Source of the DNA: Paucibacter aquatile
GTDB taxonomy: Bacteria; Pseudomonadota; Gammaproteobacteria; Burkholderiales; Burkholderiaceae_C
Direction of reading: 5' to 3'
Length of the DNA stretch: 64,000 nucleotides
NCBI RefSeq assembly: GCF_002885975.1
Contig: NZ_POSP01000003.1
Coordinates: forward strand, 1,178,001-1,242,000
Shown here: positions 52,299-61,128 of the stretch, piece after piece
Layout of the letters: the number at the start of each line of letters is the position of its first letter
Position numbering within the stretch: the first letter of the stretch is position 1
Position numbers and translations under genes: made by a program
The notes under the pieces: generated by a model
Database searches by the model: none
Told to the model about the DNA's origin: nothing
What the model saw: only the letters and a program-made list of their open reading frames with translations

Positions 52299-54845
52299 AT
52301 GCAAGTCGATCGTCGCGACATCCTGAAACTGCAGGCCGCTGCTGCCGCCGCGGCCGCCGCCGGCATCCCCATCACCGTCCACGGCGCGGCCGCCAAGGCG
52401 CCGACCAGCAACAGCGCCGTACGCTGGGACAAGGCACCCTGCCGCTTCTGCGGCACGGGCTGCTCCGTCGTCGTGGGCGTGCAGGACAACAAGGTGGTGG
52501 CCACCCAGGGCGATATCGAGAGCCCGGTGAACCGAGGCCTGAACTGCATCAAGGGCTACTTCCTGTCCAAGATCATGTACGGAAAGGACCGCCTGACCAC
52601 GCCGCTGCTGCGCAAGAAGAACGGCGTCTACGACAAGGAAGGCGAGTTCACACCGGTCAGCTGGGACGAAGCCCTGGACCTGATGGCCAGCAAGTGGAAA
52701 GAGGCCCTGAAGACCGACGGCCCGAACGGCATCGCCATGTTCGGCTCCGGCCAGTGGACGATCTGGGAAGGCTATGCCGCCGCCAAGCTCTGGAAGGCGG
52801 GCTTTCGCTCCAACAATCTGGACCCCAATGCTCGCCACTGCATGGCCAGCGCGGTCACCGGCTTCATGCGCACCTTCGGCATCGACGAGCCCATGGGCTG
52901 CTACGACGACATCGAGCAGGCCGATGCCTTTGTGCTCTGGGGCAGCAATATGGCCGAGATGCACCCCATCTTGTGGAGCCGCATCACCGACCGCCGCCTC
53001 AGCCGCCCGGACACCAAGGTGGCCGTGCTCTCGACCTATGAGCACCGCAGCTTCGACCTGGCCGACCAGCCCATCATCTTCAAGCCGCAGACCGATCTGG
53101 CGATCCTGAACTACATCGCCCACTACCTGATCAAGAACAACAAGATCAACAAAGAGTTCATCAAGAACCACGTCAACTTCAAGAAGGGCGCCGATGACAT
53201 CGGCTACGGCCTGCGCCCGGCCCATGCCTTGGAGAAAGACGCCAAGAGCAATGGCTACCCCGGCGCCGATGGCAAGCCCAAGGGCAATCCGAATGACGCT
53301 ACGCCGATCAGCTTCGAGGAGTTCGCCAAGTTCGTCGCCGACTACACGGCCGAAAAAGTCAGCGCGCTGTCGGGCGTGCCGGTCAAGCAGCTGGAAGACC
53401 TGGCCAAGCTTTATGCCGACCCCAAGGTCAAGGTGGTGTCCTTCTGGACCATGGGCTTCAACCAGCACACCCGTGGCACCTGGGCCAACAACATGGTCTA
53501 CAACATCCACTTGCTGACCGGCAAGATCAGCCAGCCCGGCAACAGCCCCTTCAGCCTGACCGGCCAGCCCAGCGCCTGCGGCACGGCGCGCGAGGTCGGC
53601 ACCTTTGCCCACCGCCTGCCGGCGGACATGGTGGTCACCAACCCCGAGCACCGCAAGCACACAGAGGAAATCTGGCAGCTGCCCGACGGCACCATCCCTG
53701 ACAAGGTGGGCCTGCACGCGGTGGCGCAGAGCCGCGCGCTCAAGGACGGCAAGCTCAAGTGCTACTGGGTCACGACCAACAACAATATGCAGGCCGGGCC
53801 GAACATCAACGGCGAGATCCTGCCCGGCTGGCGCAACCCCAAGGCTTTCGTGGTGGTCAGCGACCCCTACCCCACCGTCAGCGCCATGGCGGCCGACCTG
53901 ATCTTGCCCGCCGCCATGTGGGTCGAGAAGGAAGGCGCTTTCGGCAACGCCGAGCGTCGCACCCAGGTCTGGCGCCAGCAGGTCAGCGCACCGGGCGAAG
54001 CCAAGAGCGACCTCTGGCAGTTCATCGAGTTCAGCAAGCGCTTCAAGATGGAAGAGGTCTGGCCGGCCGAGCTGCTGGCCAAGAAGCCCGAGTACAAGGG
54101 CAAGACGATGTTCGACGTGCTCTTCAAGAACGGCAAGGTCAACAAGTTCCCGCTCGCCGATGTCGGCCGCATCAACGGCAAGTACATCCCCGACTACATG
54201 AACAGCGAGTCCAAGGAGCTGGGCTTCTACCTGCAGAAGGGTCTGTTCGAGGAGTACGCCGAATTCGGCCGCGGCCACGGTCATGACCTGGCCCCTTTCG
54301 ACACCTATCACGAGGTCCGCGGCCTGCGCTGGCCCGTGGTCGACGGCAAGGAAACGCTGTGGCGCTTCCGCGAGGGCTACGACCCCTATGTCAAGAAGGG
54401 CGAGGGCGTGAAGTTCTACGGTCACAAGGATGGCAAGGCCGTGATCTTCGCCCTGCCCTACCAGCCGCCGGCCGAGAGCCCGGACAAAGAGTACGACCTC
54501 TGGCTGTGCACCGGCCGGGTGCTCGAGCACTGGCACACCGGCAGCATGACGCGGCGCGTGCCCGAGCTGCACCGTGCCGTGCCCGAGGCCCTGCTCTACA
54601 TCCACCCCGACGATGCCAAGGACCGCGGCCTGCAGCGCGGCATGAAGGTCAAGGTAGCCTCGCGCCGCGGCGAGATCACTTGCGCCGTCGAGACCAAGGG
54701 CCGCAACAAGGTGCCGCGAGGCTTGGTCTTTGTGCCCTTCTTCGATGAAGGCCGCCTGGTCAACAAGCTGACCCTGGACGCCACCTGCCCGATCTCCAAG
54801 GAAACCGACTTCAAGAAATGCGCGGTCAAGGTCGTCAAGGCCTGA
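52299..54845 (+). CDS. napA: NapA: catalytic subunit of periplasmic nitrate reductase
   Basis: Molybdenum bis-MGD enzyme reducing nitrate to nitrite, 848 residues. The Tat signal VDRRDILKLQAAAAA is short and Ala-rich. The 4Fe-4S cluster is bound by CRFCGTGC (about residue 47) and LNCIKG (about 82). The Mo ligand Cys is in DEPMGCYDDIEQAD (about 201). Cofactor-binding blocks include NQHTRGTWANNMVYNIHLLT and GRVLEHWHTGSMTRR near the C-terminus. GGGAG precedes the ATG; the open frame extends 36 codons upstream without a Tat signal. It is first of napAGHBC. Confidence 0.98.
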   Translation: MQVDRRDILKLQAAAAAAAAAGIPITVHGAAAKAPTSNSAVRWDKAPCRFCGTGCSVVVGVQDNKVVATQGDIESPVNRGLNCIKGYFLSKIMYGKDRLTTPLLRKKNGVYDKEGEFTPVSWDEALDLMASKWKEALKTDGPNGIAMFGSGQWTIWEGYAAAKLWKAGFRSNNLDPNARHCMASAVTGFMRTFGIDEPMGCYDDIEQADAFVLWGSNMAEMHPILWSRITDRRLSRPDTKVAVLSTYEHRSFDLADQPIIFKPQTDLAILNYIAHYLIKNNKINKEFIKNHVNFKKGADDIGYGLRPAHALEKDAKSNGYPGADGKPKGNPNDATPISFEEFAKFVADYTAEKVSALSGVPVKQLEDLAKLYADPKVKVVSFWTMGFNQHTRGTWANNMVYNIHLLTGKISQPGNSPFSLTGQPSACGTAREVGTFAHRLPADMVVTNPEHRKHTEEIWQLPDGTIPDKVGLHAVAQSRALKDGKLKCYWVTTNNNMQAGPNINGEILPGWRNPKAFVVVSDPYPTVSAMAADLILPAAMWVEKEGAFGNAERRTQVWRQQVSAPGEAKSDLWQFIEFSKRFKMEEVWPAELLAKKPEYKGKTMFDVLFKNGKVNKFPLADVGRINGKYIPDYMNSESKELGFYLQKGLFEEYAEFGRGHGHDLAPFDTYHEVRGLRWPVVDGKETLWRFREGYDPYVKKGEGVKFYGHKDGKAVIFALPYQPPAESPDKEYDLWLCTGRVLEHWHTGSMTRRVPELHRAVPEALLYIHPDDAKDRGLQRGMKVKVASRRGEITCAVETKGRNKVPRGLVFVPFFDEGRLVNKLTLDATCPISKETDFKKCAVKVVKA

Positions 54846-54875
54846 ACCCGAGCTGAGCCGAGCCGGAGTGAGCAC

Positions 54876-55673
54876 ATGAACCTGAGCCGCCGCGCGCTGC
54901 TGCAAGGCGCCAGCACCACCGCCAGCGCCGGCCTTCTGGCCGGGGCGGCGGCCGTGCTCTCGCGCCCGACGCAAGCGCACCCGGCCCAGGCCCTGCGGCC
55001 GCCGGGCGCACTGGCCGAGCCCGACTTCCTGGCCGCCTGCGTGCGCTGCGGCCTGTGCGTGCGCGCCTGCCCGCCGCACAACCTCAAGCTCAGCGAATGG
55101 GGCGCCGGCCTGGCCGCCGAGGTGGCGATCGGCACGCCTTTCTTCGAAGCGCGCGAGATCCCCTGCGAGATGTGCGAGGACATCCCCTGCGTCAAGGCCT
55201 GCCCGACCGGCGCGCTTGACCCCGGCCTGCAGGACATCGCCGAGGCCCGCATGGGCCTGGCCGTGCTGATCGACCATGAGAGCTGCCTGAACTTCCTCGG
55301 CCTGCGCTGCGATGTCTGCTACCGCGTCTGCCCACTGATCGACAGCGCCATCTCACTGGAAAAACAAAGCAACCCACGCAGCGACCGCCACGCCATGCTG
55401 CTGCCCACGGTGCATGCCGAGGCCTGCACCGGCTGCGGCAAGTGCGAGCGCGCCTGCGTGCTGGCGCAGCCGGCCATCAAGGTGCTGCCGCGCGACTTGG
55501 CCCAGGGCGAGCTGGGCCCGCATTACCGCAAGGGCTGGGAAGACCAGAACCGCCAGGGCAAGCCCCGCTTCGCCCAGCCTGAGCAACGACTGCCCGAAGG
55601 CGGCAGCGACATCGGCCCGCTGCGCAGCGGCGCCCAGCCCTATGCCACAGCCTCATCGGAGCCGCAGCGATGA
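54876..55673 (+). CDS. napG: NapG: quinol-oxidation ferredoxin of the Nap system
   Basis: Exported iron-sulfur protein (265 residues) with a Tat-type start (NLSRRALLQGASTTASAG). It has four 4Fe-4S motifs: CVRCGLCVRACPPH, CEMCEDIPCVKACP, CDVCYRVCPL and CTGCGKCERACV. With NapH it forms a quinol dehydrogenase for NapA via NapB/C. It starts 30 bp after napA and overlaps napH by 4 nt. Confidence 0.96.
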   Translation: MNLSRRALLQGASTTASAGLLAGAAAVLSRPTQAHPAQALRPPGALAEPDFLAACVRCGLCVRACPPHNLKLSEWGAGLAAEVAIGTPFFEAREIPCEMCEDIPCVKACPTGALDPGLQDIAEARMGLAVLIDHESCLNFLGLRCDVCYRVCPLIDSAISLEKQSNPRSDRHAMLLPTVHAEACTGCGKCERACVLAQPAIKVLPRDLAQGELGPHYRKGWEDQNRQGKPRFAQPEQRLPEGGSDIGPLRSGAQPYATASSEPQR

Positions 55674-56536
55674 GCAGGCCGAAGCACGCCACTGGACTGA
55701 GCGCTCGCAGCCGCTGGGCCGCCCAGCGCTGGCTGATTCTGCGCCGCAGCAGCCAGCTGGGCGTGATCGGCCTCTTCCTGCTCGGCCCGCTGTTCGGCCT
55801 GTGGTGGGTCAAGGGCAATCTGGCTTCCAGCCTCAGCTTCGATGTGCTGCCCCTGAGCGACCCTTTCGTGCTGGCCCAGAGCCTGCTCGCGGGCCTGCGA
55901 CACGGGCTCTGGCCTGCCGCCAGCGCCCTGATCGGCGCGGCCATCGTCCTGGCTTTCTACGGCTTGTTGGCGGGCCGGGCCTATTGCGCCTGGGTTTGCC
56001 CGGTCAACGCGGTGACCGATGCGGCCGCCTGGCTACGCCGGCGCTTGAAGATCAGCAGCGGTCGCGCCCCGAGCCGCCAGCTGCGCCACGCCTTGCTGGC
56101 CTGCGTGCTGCTGGCCGCCGCGGCCTTGGGCAGCCCGGTCTGGGAGCAAGTCAACCCGGTGACGCTGACCCAGCGTGCGCTGATTTTCGGCGGCAGCCTG
56201 GCCTGGGGCGCTCTGGCCGCCGTCTTCCTGTTCGACCTGCTGGTCGCGCCGCGCGGCTGGTGTGGCCATGTCTGCCCCATGGGCGCGGCCTACGCCCTGA
56301 TCGGCGCCAAACCGCTGCTGCGCGTCTCGGCCGCCCACAGCGGCCGCTGCAATGATTGCGGCGATTGCTTCGCCGTCTGCCCCGAGCCGCAGATCATCGT
56401 CGGCCCACTGAAGGCCAAGCAGGACGCCGGCCCCTTGATCCTGGCGCCCGACTGCACGGCCTGCGGCCGCTGCATCGATGTGTGCGACAGCTCCGTTTTC
56501 CGATTCACCCACCGCTTTGACACCCGAAGGGACTGA
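55670..56536 (+). CDS. napH: NapH: membrane quinol dehydrogenase subunit
   Basis: Membrane protein of 288 residues with four helices. CxxxCP motifs are AYCAWVCPVNAVTDA and WCGHVCPMGAAYALIG. Two cytoplasmic 4Fe-4S clusters follow (CNDCGDCFAVCPEP and CTACGRCIDVCDSS). It receives electrons from quinol and passes them to NapG. The ATG overlaps napG, and napB follows after 2 bp. Confidence 0.96.
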   Translation: MSRPKHATGLSARSRWAAQRWLILRRSSQLGVIGLFLLGPLFGLWWVKGNLASSLSFDVLPLSDPFVLAQSLLAGLRHGLWPAASALIGAAIVLAFYGLLAGRAYCAWVCPVNAVTDAAAWLRRRLKISSGRAPSRQLRHALLACVLLAAAALGSPVWEQVNPVTLTQRALIFGGSLAWGALAAVFLFDLLVAPRGWCGHVCPMGAAYALIGAKPLLRVSAAHSGRCNDCGDCFAVCPEPQIIVGPLKAKQDAGPLILAPDCTACGRCIDVCDSSVFRFTHRFDTRRD

Positions 56537-56538
56537 CC

Positions 56539-57006
56539 ATGAAGATCCCCCCCCTGCTTCGCCCCGCCCTGAGCCTGCTGCTGGCGTTTTCCGTGTTGGC
56601 CGCCGGGCCGGCGGCGGCTGCCGACAAAGCCGCGCCCGTGAAACTGGAAGGGCTGCGCCAAGGCACGCCCCTGAACCAGGACAACCCGCCCGCCAACAAC
56701 CGCCAGGAGCGCGACCACCCTGTCGGTGAGCGTGACTTCGTGCAGATGCCCCCGCTGATCCCGCACACCATCAGCGGCTATCAGATCACCAAGAACTTCA
56801 ACAAATGCATGGACTGCCACGCCTGGCAGAAGACCAAGGAGAGTGGAGCCACCAAGATCAGCGTCACCCACTTCAGGACCCGTGACGGCATTGAGCTCGA
56901 CTCCGTCAGCCCACGCCGTTACTTCTGCACCCAATGCCATGTGCCGCAGAGTGATGCCAAGCCTTTGGTGGCCAACACCTACGAACGTGCCAAGGGCATG
57001 AAGTAA
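56539..57006 (+). CDS. napB: NapB: diheme cytochrome c subunit
   Basis: Periplasmic electron-transfer subunit of NapAB, 155 residues, Sec signal (LLAFSVLAAGPAAAA). Two heme-c motifs are visible, KCMDCHAWQ (about residue 93) and FCTQCHVPQ (about 132). The axial His residues lie in PPLIPHTISG and ISVTHFRTR. Typical length and ending. It is 13 bp before napC. Confidence 0.96.
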   Translation: MKIPPLLRPALSLLLAFSVLAAGPAAAADKAAPVKLEGLRQGTPLNQDNPPANNRQERDHPVGERDFVQMPPLIPHTISGYQITKNFNKCMDCHAWQKTKESGATKISVTHFRTRDGIELDSVSPRRYFCTQCHVPQSDAKPLVANTYERAKGMK

Positions 57007-57019
57007 ACAGGAGGCTGCC

Positions 57020-57646
57020 GTGAAGAACCTGATTCGCCGCGCCTGGGCTTTTGCCCACACCAGGCTGTTCTGGCTGCTAAGCCTGGCCTTTGCAGGCGGG
57101 GTCATTTTCTGGGGCGGTTTCAACACCGCCATGGAGTGGACCAACCGCGAGGCCTTCTGCATCTCCTGCCATGAGATGGAGAAGAACGTCTACGTGGAGT
57201 ACCGCAACACCATCCATTATCAGAACCGCACCGGCGTGCGCGCCACTTGCCCGGACTGCCATGTGCCCAAGGAATGGGGGCCGAAGATGTGGCGCAAGAT
57301 CCAGGCCTCCAACGAGGTGCTGCACAAGGTGCTGGGCTCGATCGACACGCCCGAGAAGTTCAATGCCAAGCGCGCCGTCCTGGCCCAGCATGAGTGGGAT
57401 CGCATGAAGGCCAATGACTCGCAGGAGTGCCGCAACTGCCACAACTTCAGCTATATGGACTATGCGGAGCAGAACAGCCGCGCCGCGACCCGGCACCAGA
57501 CGGCCTTCTCGGCGGGTCAGACCTGCATCGATTGCCACAAGGGCATCGCGCACACCTTGCCGCCGATTGCCCAGCCGATTGGCGCTCACAAGGCAGGTGA
57601 GATCACCCTGCCACCGGCCAGCGCGGCTTCAGGCTCGGCGCATTGA
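57020..57646 (+). CDS. napC: NapC: tetraheme quinol-oxidising cytochrome c
   Basis: Membrane-anchored NapC/NirT protein (208 residues). The N-terminal helix (FWLLSLAFAGGVIFWGGF) is followed by four heme-c motifs: FCISCHEME, CPDCHVPKE, CRNCHNF and CIDCHKGIAH. It takes electrons from menaquinol or ubiquinol to NapB. The GTG start is supported by AGGAGG 6 nt upstream. The last 18 bp overlap the convergent napF gene on the other strand. Confidence 0.96.
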   Translation: MKNLIRRAWAFAHTRLFWLLSLAFAGGVIFWGGFNTAMEWTNREAFCISCHEMEKNVYVEYRNTIHYQNRTGVRATCPDCHVPKEWGPKMWRKIQASNEVLHKVLGSIDTPEKFNAKRAVLAQHEWDRMKANDSQECRNCHNFSYMDYAEQNSRAATRHQTAFSAGQTCIDCHKGIAHTLPPIAQPIGAHKAGEITLPPASAASGSAH

Positions 57647-58102
57647 AACCGCGCCCGAGGGGCAGACCCCGACGCAGGCGCCGCAAGCGGTGCAGGCGCT
57701 CGGGCTGACCTCGGGCTGGGCCACGCCACCCAGGCGTGGCCTGAAGCGAATCGCAGCGGCGTCACAGGCCTCACCGCAGACCCGGCATTCCACCCCTTGT
57801 TGGGCCAGGCATTGCGCGCCGATCTGGGCCTGCCAGTCGCGAAACAGCAGCGGCGGGCGCAGTGCCGACACCGTGCAAGCCGGTATGCAGGCCCCGCAGG
57901 CATCGCAGCCAGCGCTCCTGAAGTCCATTTCAGGAAAACCTCCATCGCCGCGCCGAATGACGCCGGCCGGGCAGGCCTTGATGCAGGCGTCGCAGCGTGT
58001 ACAGCTGGCAAGAAAAGCCGGCTCGGCCACGGCGCCGGGCGGCCTTTGCACGGCGGCGCGTGCCATGGAGGGACGGAACAAAAAACGGCGACCAGGATCC
58101 AT
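57629..58102 (-). CDS. napF: NapF: cytoplasmic ferredoxin of the Nap system
   Basis: A 157-residue iron-sulfur protein with three or four 4Fe-4S motifs: CTRCDACIKACPAG, CDACGACIPACTVS, a degenerate CRVCGEACD and CTACGACVGVCPSG. The second matches the family core. NapF is thought to help metal-centre assembly in NapA before export. The ATG at MDPGRRFLFRPSMARAA matches NapF starts; the frame opens 28 codons earlier. It is encoded on the opposite strand and overlaps the napC end, whereas napF usually leads the operon. Confidence 0.93.
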   Translation of the reverse strand: MDPGRRFLFRPSMARAAVQRPPGAVAEPAFLASCTRCDACIKACPAGVIRRGDGGFPEMDFRSAGCDACGACIPACTVSALRPPLLFRDWQAQIGAQCLAQQGVECRVCGEACDAAAIRFRPRLGGVAQPEVSPSACTACGACVGVCPSGAVSMRRA

Positions 58103-58191
58103 GCGCGCATTGTGCTGCGCACGCGCTCCCGCCGCCTTATTTGAGATCAAGGCGAGCACATTCCCATGACTCTTTGCAGCGAGCATCTCCC

Positions 58192-58695
58192 ATGAAAGTT
58201 TTCGGCATCGCCGGCCGCTCCGGCATGGGCAAGACCACCTTGCTGGAACGCCTGATTCCAGCGCTGCGCGACCGCGGCCTGCGTGTTTCGCTGATCAAGC
58301 ACAGCCACAAGGACATCGAGGTCGACCGCCCGGGCAAGGACAGCTATCGCCTGCGCGAGGCCGGCTGCCAAGAGGTGCTGCTGCTCGGCCGCACGCGCTG
58401 GGCGCTGATGCATGAGCTGCGCGGCGATGCCGAGCCGGATCTGGACTACCTCCTCAGCCGCATCCAGGACTGCGACTTGGTTCTGGTCGAGGGCTTCAAG
58501 GGCGGCGACTTCCCCAAGCTGGAGGTCTGGCGGGCGGCCGTGGGCAAGCCCATGCTCTGGCCCGAGTGGCCGGGCATCGTGGCGATGGTGGGCGATGCGC
58601 CCAACCTCGCCGACGCGCCGCCCCACTTCAGCGCGGCCGAGCTGGCGCCTCTGGTGGAGCTGGTCTTGCAGGAGGCGCGGGAGGTTGGCGCCTGA
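58192..58695 (+). CDS. mobB: MobB: molybdopterin-guanine dinucleotide biosynthesis adaptor
   Basis: GTP-binding protein of 167 residues (P-loop GRSGMGKTTLLERLI, about residue 8) that helps attach GMP to molybdopterin. Family blocks LIKHSHKDIEVDRPGKDSYR and LVEGFKGGDFPKLEVWR are present. The ATG begins the P-loop domain. The product serves NapA, whose cofactor is bis-MGD. MobA is not in the window. It is divergent from napF, with 90 bp between starts. Confidence 0.95.
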   Translation: MKVFGIAGRSGMGKTTLLERLIPALRDRGLRVSLIKHSHKDIEVDRPGKDSYRLREAGCQEVLLLGRTRWALMHELRGDAEPDLDYLLSRIQDCDLVLVEGFKGGDFPKLEVWRAAVGKPMLWPEWPGIVAMVGDAPNLADAPPHFSAAELAPLVELVLQEAREVGA

Positions 58696-58717
58696 GCCGG
58701 CTGCAAGCACGAAGAAA

Positions 58718-58749
58718 ATGGGCGCCCATAGCTGGCCATGGGCGCCCAT
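58718..58749. terminator. Double palindrome between convergent mobB and cytochrome c551
   Basis: ATGGGCGCCCAT occurs twice, 8 nt apart, each copy being its own reverse complement. The two copies can pair with each other in a long stem or fold alone. It lies between convergent genes and is a probable bidirectional transcript end, although no long T-run follows. Confidence 0.6.
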
Positions 58750-58774
58750 CTGGCTGACTGAGGTCTAGGTCAGC

Positions 58775-59083
58775 TCATTGCTTGAGGATCCACCCCACCC
58801 CCTCCTTGAGATCAGCATCGCTGATTTTCTCGGGCGGATTGGGTGGCATGGGGATGGGGCCGAAAACGCCCTTGCCGCCGCTGCGCACCTTCTGCGCCAG
58901 CACGGCCGCGGCGTCCTGACCCTTGTATTTGGCGGCAATGTCCTTGAAGGACGGACCGACCAGCTTCTTGTCCTTGGCATGGCAGGCCATGCAGCCGGCC
59001 TTGGTCAGCGACTCCTCGGGCGTGTCCGCGGCGGCGGGCAGGATCAGGCCGAGGCAGGCCAGCAGTAGTGCAATCGTACGCAT
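58775..59083 (-). CDS. nirM: Cytochrome c551-type electron donor (NirM-like)
   Basis: Small periplasmic monoheme cytochrome, 102 residues with a Sec signal (LLLACLGLILPAAA). The heme motif is KAGCMACHAKDKKLVGPSF (about residues 29-47) and the Met ligand lies in GPIPMPPNPP. It matches cytochrome c551/c8. It lies downstream of nirS in the same direction, separated by 214 bp with a repeat-like element, and likely donates electrons to NirS. The symbol is by position; some call it nirC-like. Confidence 0.92.
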   Translation of the reverse strand: MRTIALLLACLGLILPAAADTPEESLTKAGCMACHAKDKKLVGPSFKDIAAKYKGQDAAAVLAQKVRSGGKGVFGPIPMPPNPPEKISDADLKEGVGWILKQ

Positions 59084-59219
59084 CAGAAGTTCTCCGTTTC
59101 AGGCTCATCGAGTCCCTGGGCGTAGCTCCAGGGTTCTTCCAACGACGCCCGAGGATCCGGCTTTGCCGGGCCTGCGGGCGTGCCAATCGGCAAGCATGCC
59201 GATCGTCCCTCGATGGGCG

Positions 59220-59288
59220 AGGCGCAGTCCGCGGGGAGTGCGCCTGTCCCATCTCGGCCCCCTTGAGGGGGAGGCGCGTCAGCGCCTC
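59220..59288. repeat. Nested palindromic element between nirS and cytochrome c551
   Basis: Contains AGGCGCA/TGCGCCT arms at 59220-59245, a CCCCC-TTGA-GGGGG hairpin and then a perfect GAGGCGC-GTCA-GCGCCTC hairpin (59271-59288), ending 9 bp before the nirS stop. It resembles the CCCCCTTGAGGGGG-type intergenic repeats common in Burkholderiales. It may stabilise or terminate nirS mRNA. Confidence 0.7.
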
Positions 59289-59297
59289 GGGGGTGGG

Positions 59298-61064
59298 TCA
59301 ATAAACGTCGTGCTGGGTGTTGTAGACGTTGAACTTGCCGGTCGGCGTGATCAGGCGCGGGTCCTTGATCACCGCCTTGAGCTTGAGCGTCTTGTCGTCC
59401 ACCACGACGATGGCGCTTTGCTTGTCCTTGGCCGACCAGACCGAGAACCAGACTTCATCACCGGCCTTGTTGTACTCAGGCTGGACCACACGCTTGGCGC
59501 CGTCGTCCTTGATACCCGCCCACTCGGCGATCGGCAGCACCTTGAAGCCCTTGTCGAGCGCATTGATGTCGAACACCGCCACCGACTGCGAGATCGCGGC
59601 ATCAGGATTCAACGGCGTGTCCGAGTACAGATGCTTGGACTTCGGGTGCGTCTTGATGAAAAGCGCGCCGCCGCCCTGACCCTTGATCTGCGCCACTTCC
59701 TTGAAGGCGTACTGCTTGTGCTTGACGGGATCGGTGGCGACCAGGGAGATGGCCTCGTCACCCAGGTGGCCGGTGCTCCAGACCGGGCCGAACTTGGGAT
59801 GGATGAAGTTGGCGCCGCGGCCCGGGTGCGGGATCTTGCTGACCTCAACCAGCTTCACCAGCTTGTCTTCCTTGGCGTCCACCACGGCGATCTTGTTGCT
59901 CTGGTTGGCGGCCACCATGAAATAGCGCTTGGTGCTGTCCCAGCCGCCGTCATGCAAGAAGCGAGCAGTGCCGACCTCGATGGTCTTGAGTGCATTCAGA
60001 TCGGTGTAGTCCACCATCAAAGTCTTGCCGGTTTCCTTGACGTTGACGATGAACTCGGGCCGGTAGTGGCTGGCCACGATGGAGGCCACGCGCGGCTCGG
60101 GGTGGTACTCCTGCTTGTCCACGGTGTTGCCGCGGGTGGAGACGATCTTCAGCGGCTCCAGGGTGTCGCCCTTCATGATCACATACTGGGGCGGCCAGTA
60201 GGCACCGGCGATCACCAGCTTGTCCTCATAGCCCTTGTACTTGCTGGCCTCCACCGAACGGGCTTCCAGGCCCATGCGAATCTCGGCCACGTTGTCGGGC
60301 TTCTCCATCCACAGATCGATCATATTGATCTTGGCGTCACGACCGATCACGAACAGATAGCGCCCCGAGGCGGAGGTGCGCGAGATGTGCACCGCGTAGC
60401 CGGTCTTGACGATGTTGATGATCTGCTTGCTGTCGCCGTCGATCAGGGCCACTTCGCCGGTGTCACGCAGCGTGGTCGAGAAGATGTTCTCGATGTTGTA
60501 GTTGTTCATCTTCTTGGTCGGCCGCTTCTCGGGCGGCACCACCACCTTCCACGTGGCCTTCATATCGGCCATGCCGAACTCGGGCGGCGTTGGCGCGTCG
60601 TGCTGGATGTAGCGCGCCATCAGGTCCACCTGCTGCTCGCTCATCTCGCCCGAGGTCTGCCAGTTCGGCATGCCGGCGGGCGAGCCATAGGCGATGAAGA
60701 CCTTCAGATAGTCCGTGCCCTTGCCCAGTGTGATGTCGGGCGTCAAGGGCTTGCCGGTGGCGCCCTTGCGCAGGACACCGTGGCAGCCGGCGCAGCGCTC
60801 GAAGTAGATCTTGCGCGCGACATCGAACTCGGCCTGAGTCATGGGCGGCGCCTTGGGGTTGCTGCTCTGCACCATGGGCACATCGCTGAGTGCCGAGGGC
60901 GCAGCGTGGTACTTCACATCGCCCGGGCTGATGTCTTTCTTGCCCTCCTGAGCCTGCACGCCCAGGCTCAGCGGCAAGCAGACCAGCAAGGCCAGCTGAC
61001 CCAGCAGGCTCAGGTGGCTCGGATAGCGTAAAGGCCGTGGCAAATGGGTTCGGTTCAGCTTCAT
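59298..61064 (-). CDS. nirS: NirS: cytochrome cd1 nitrite reductase
   Basis: Periplasmic NO-forming nitrite reductase, 588 residues with a Sec signal (LLGQLALLVCLPLSLGVQAQ). The heme-c domain has FERCAGCHGVLRKG (about residue 88). The d1 propeller shows KTGYAVHISRTSASGRYLF, EYHPEPRVASIVASHYRPEF and GRGANFIHPKFGPVWSTGHL, whose His residues serve the active site. AGAGG precedes the ATG, chosen over an upstream ATG 22 codons earlier. An Fnr-type box is 93 bp upstream. Heme d1 biosynthesis genes are not in the window. Confidence 0.98.
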   Translation of the reverse strand: MKLNRTHLPRPLRYPSHLSLLGQLALLVCLPLSLGVQAQEGKKDISPGDVKYHAAPSALSDVPMVQSSNPKAPPMTQAEFDVARKIYFERCAGCHGVLRKGATGKPLTPDITLGKGTDYLKVFIAYGSPAGMPNWQTSGEMSEQQVDLMARYIQHDAPTPPEFGMADMKATWKVVVPPEKRPTKKMNNYNIENIFSTTLRDTGEVALIDGDSKQIINIVKTGYAVHISRTSASGRYLFVIGRDAKINMIDLWMEKPDNVAEIRMGLEARSVEASKYKGYEDKLVIAGAYWPPQYVIMKGDTLEPLKIVSTRGNTVDKQEYHPEPRVASIVASHYRPEFIVNVKETGKTLMVDYTDLNALKTIEVGTARFLHDGGWDSTKRYFMVAANQSNKIAVVDAKEDKLVKLVEVSKIPHPGRGANFIHPKFGPVWSTGHLGDEAISLVATDPVKHKQYAFKEVAQIKGQGGGALFIKTHPKSKHLYSDTPLNPDAAISQSVAVFDINALDKGFKVLPIAEWAGIKDDGAKRVVQPEYNKAGDEVWFSVWSAKDKQSAIVVVDDKTLKLKAVIKDPRLITPTGKFNVYNTQHDVY

Positions 61065-61128
61065 GTCGTACCTCTCTTCTTCGGGATGGAACTTCAGCAA
61101 GCCCTGCGCCATGCAGGGGTTTGCCGGC

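Noticed and set aside
52242..55277. Minus-strand open frame of 1011 codons antisense to napA and part of napG
   Set aside because: Shadow of genes with clear domains on the plus strand; composition is His/Gln/Gly-rich without motifs.
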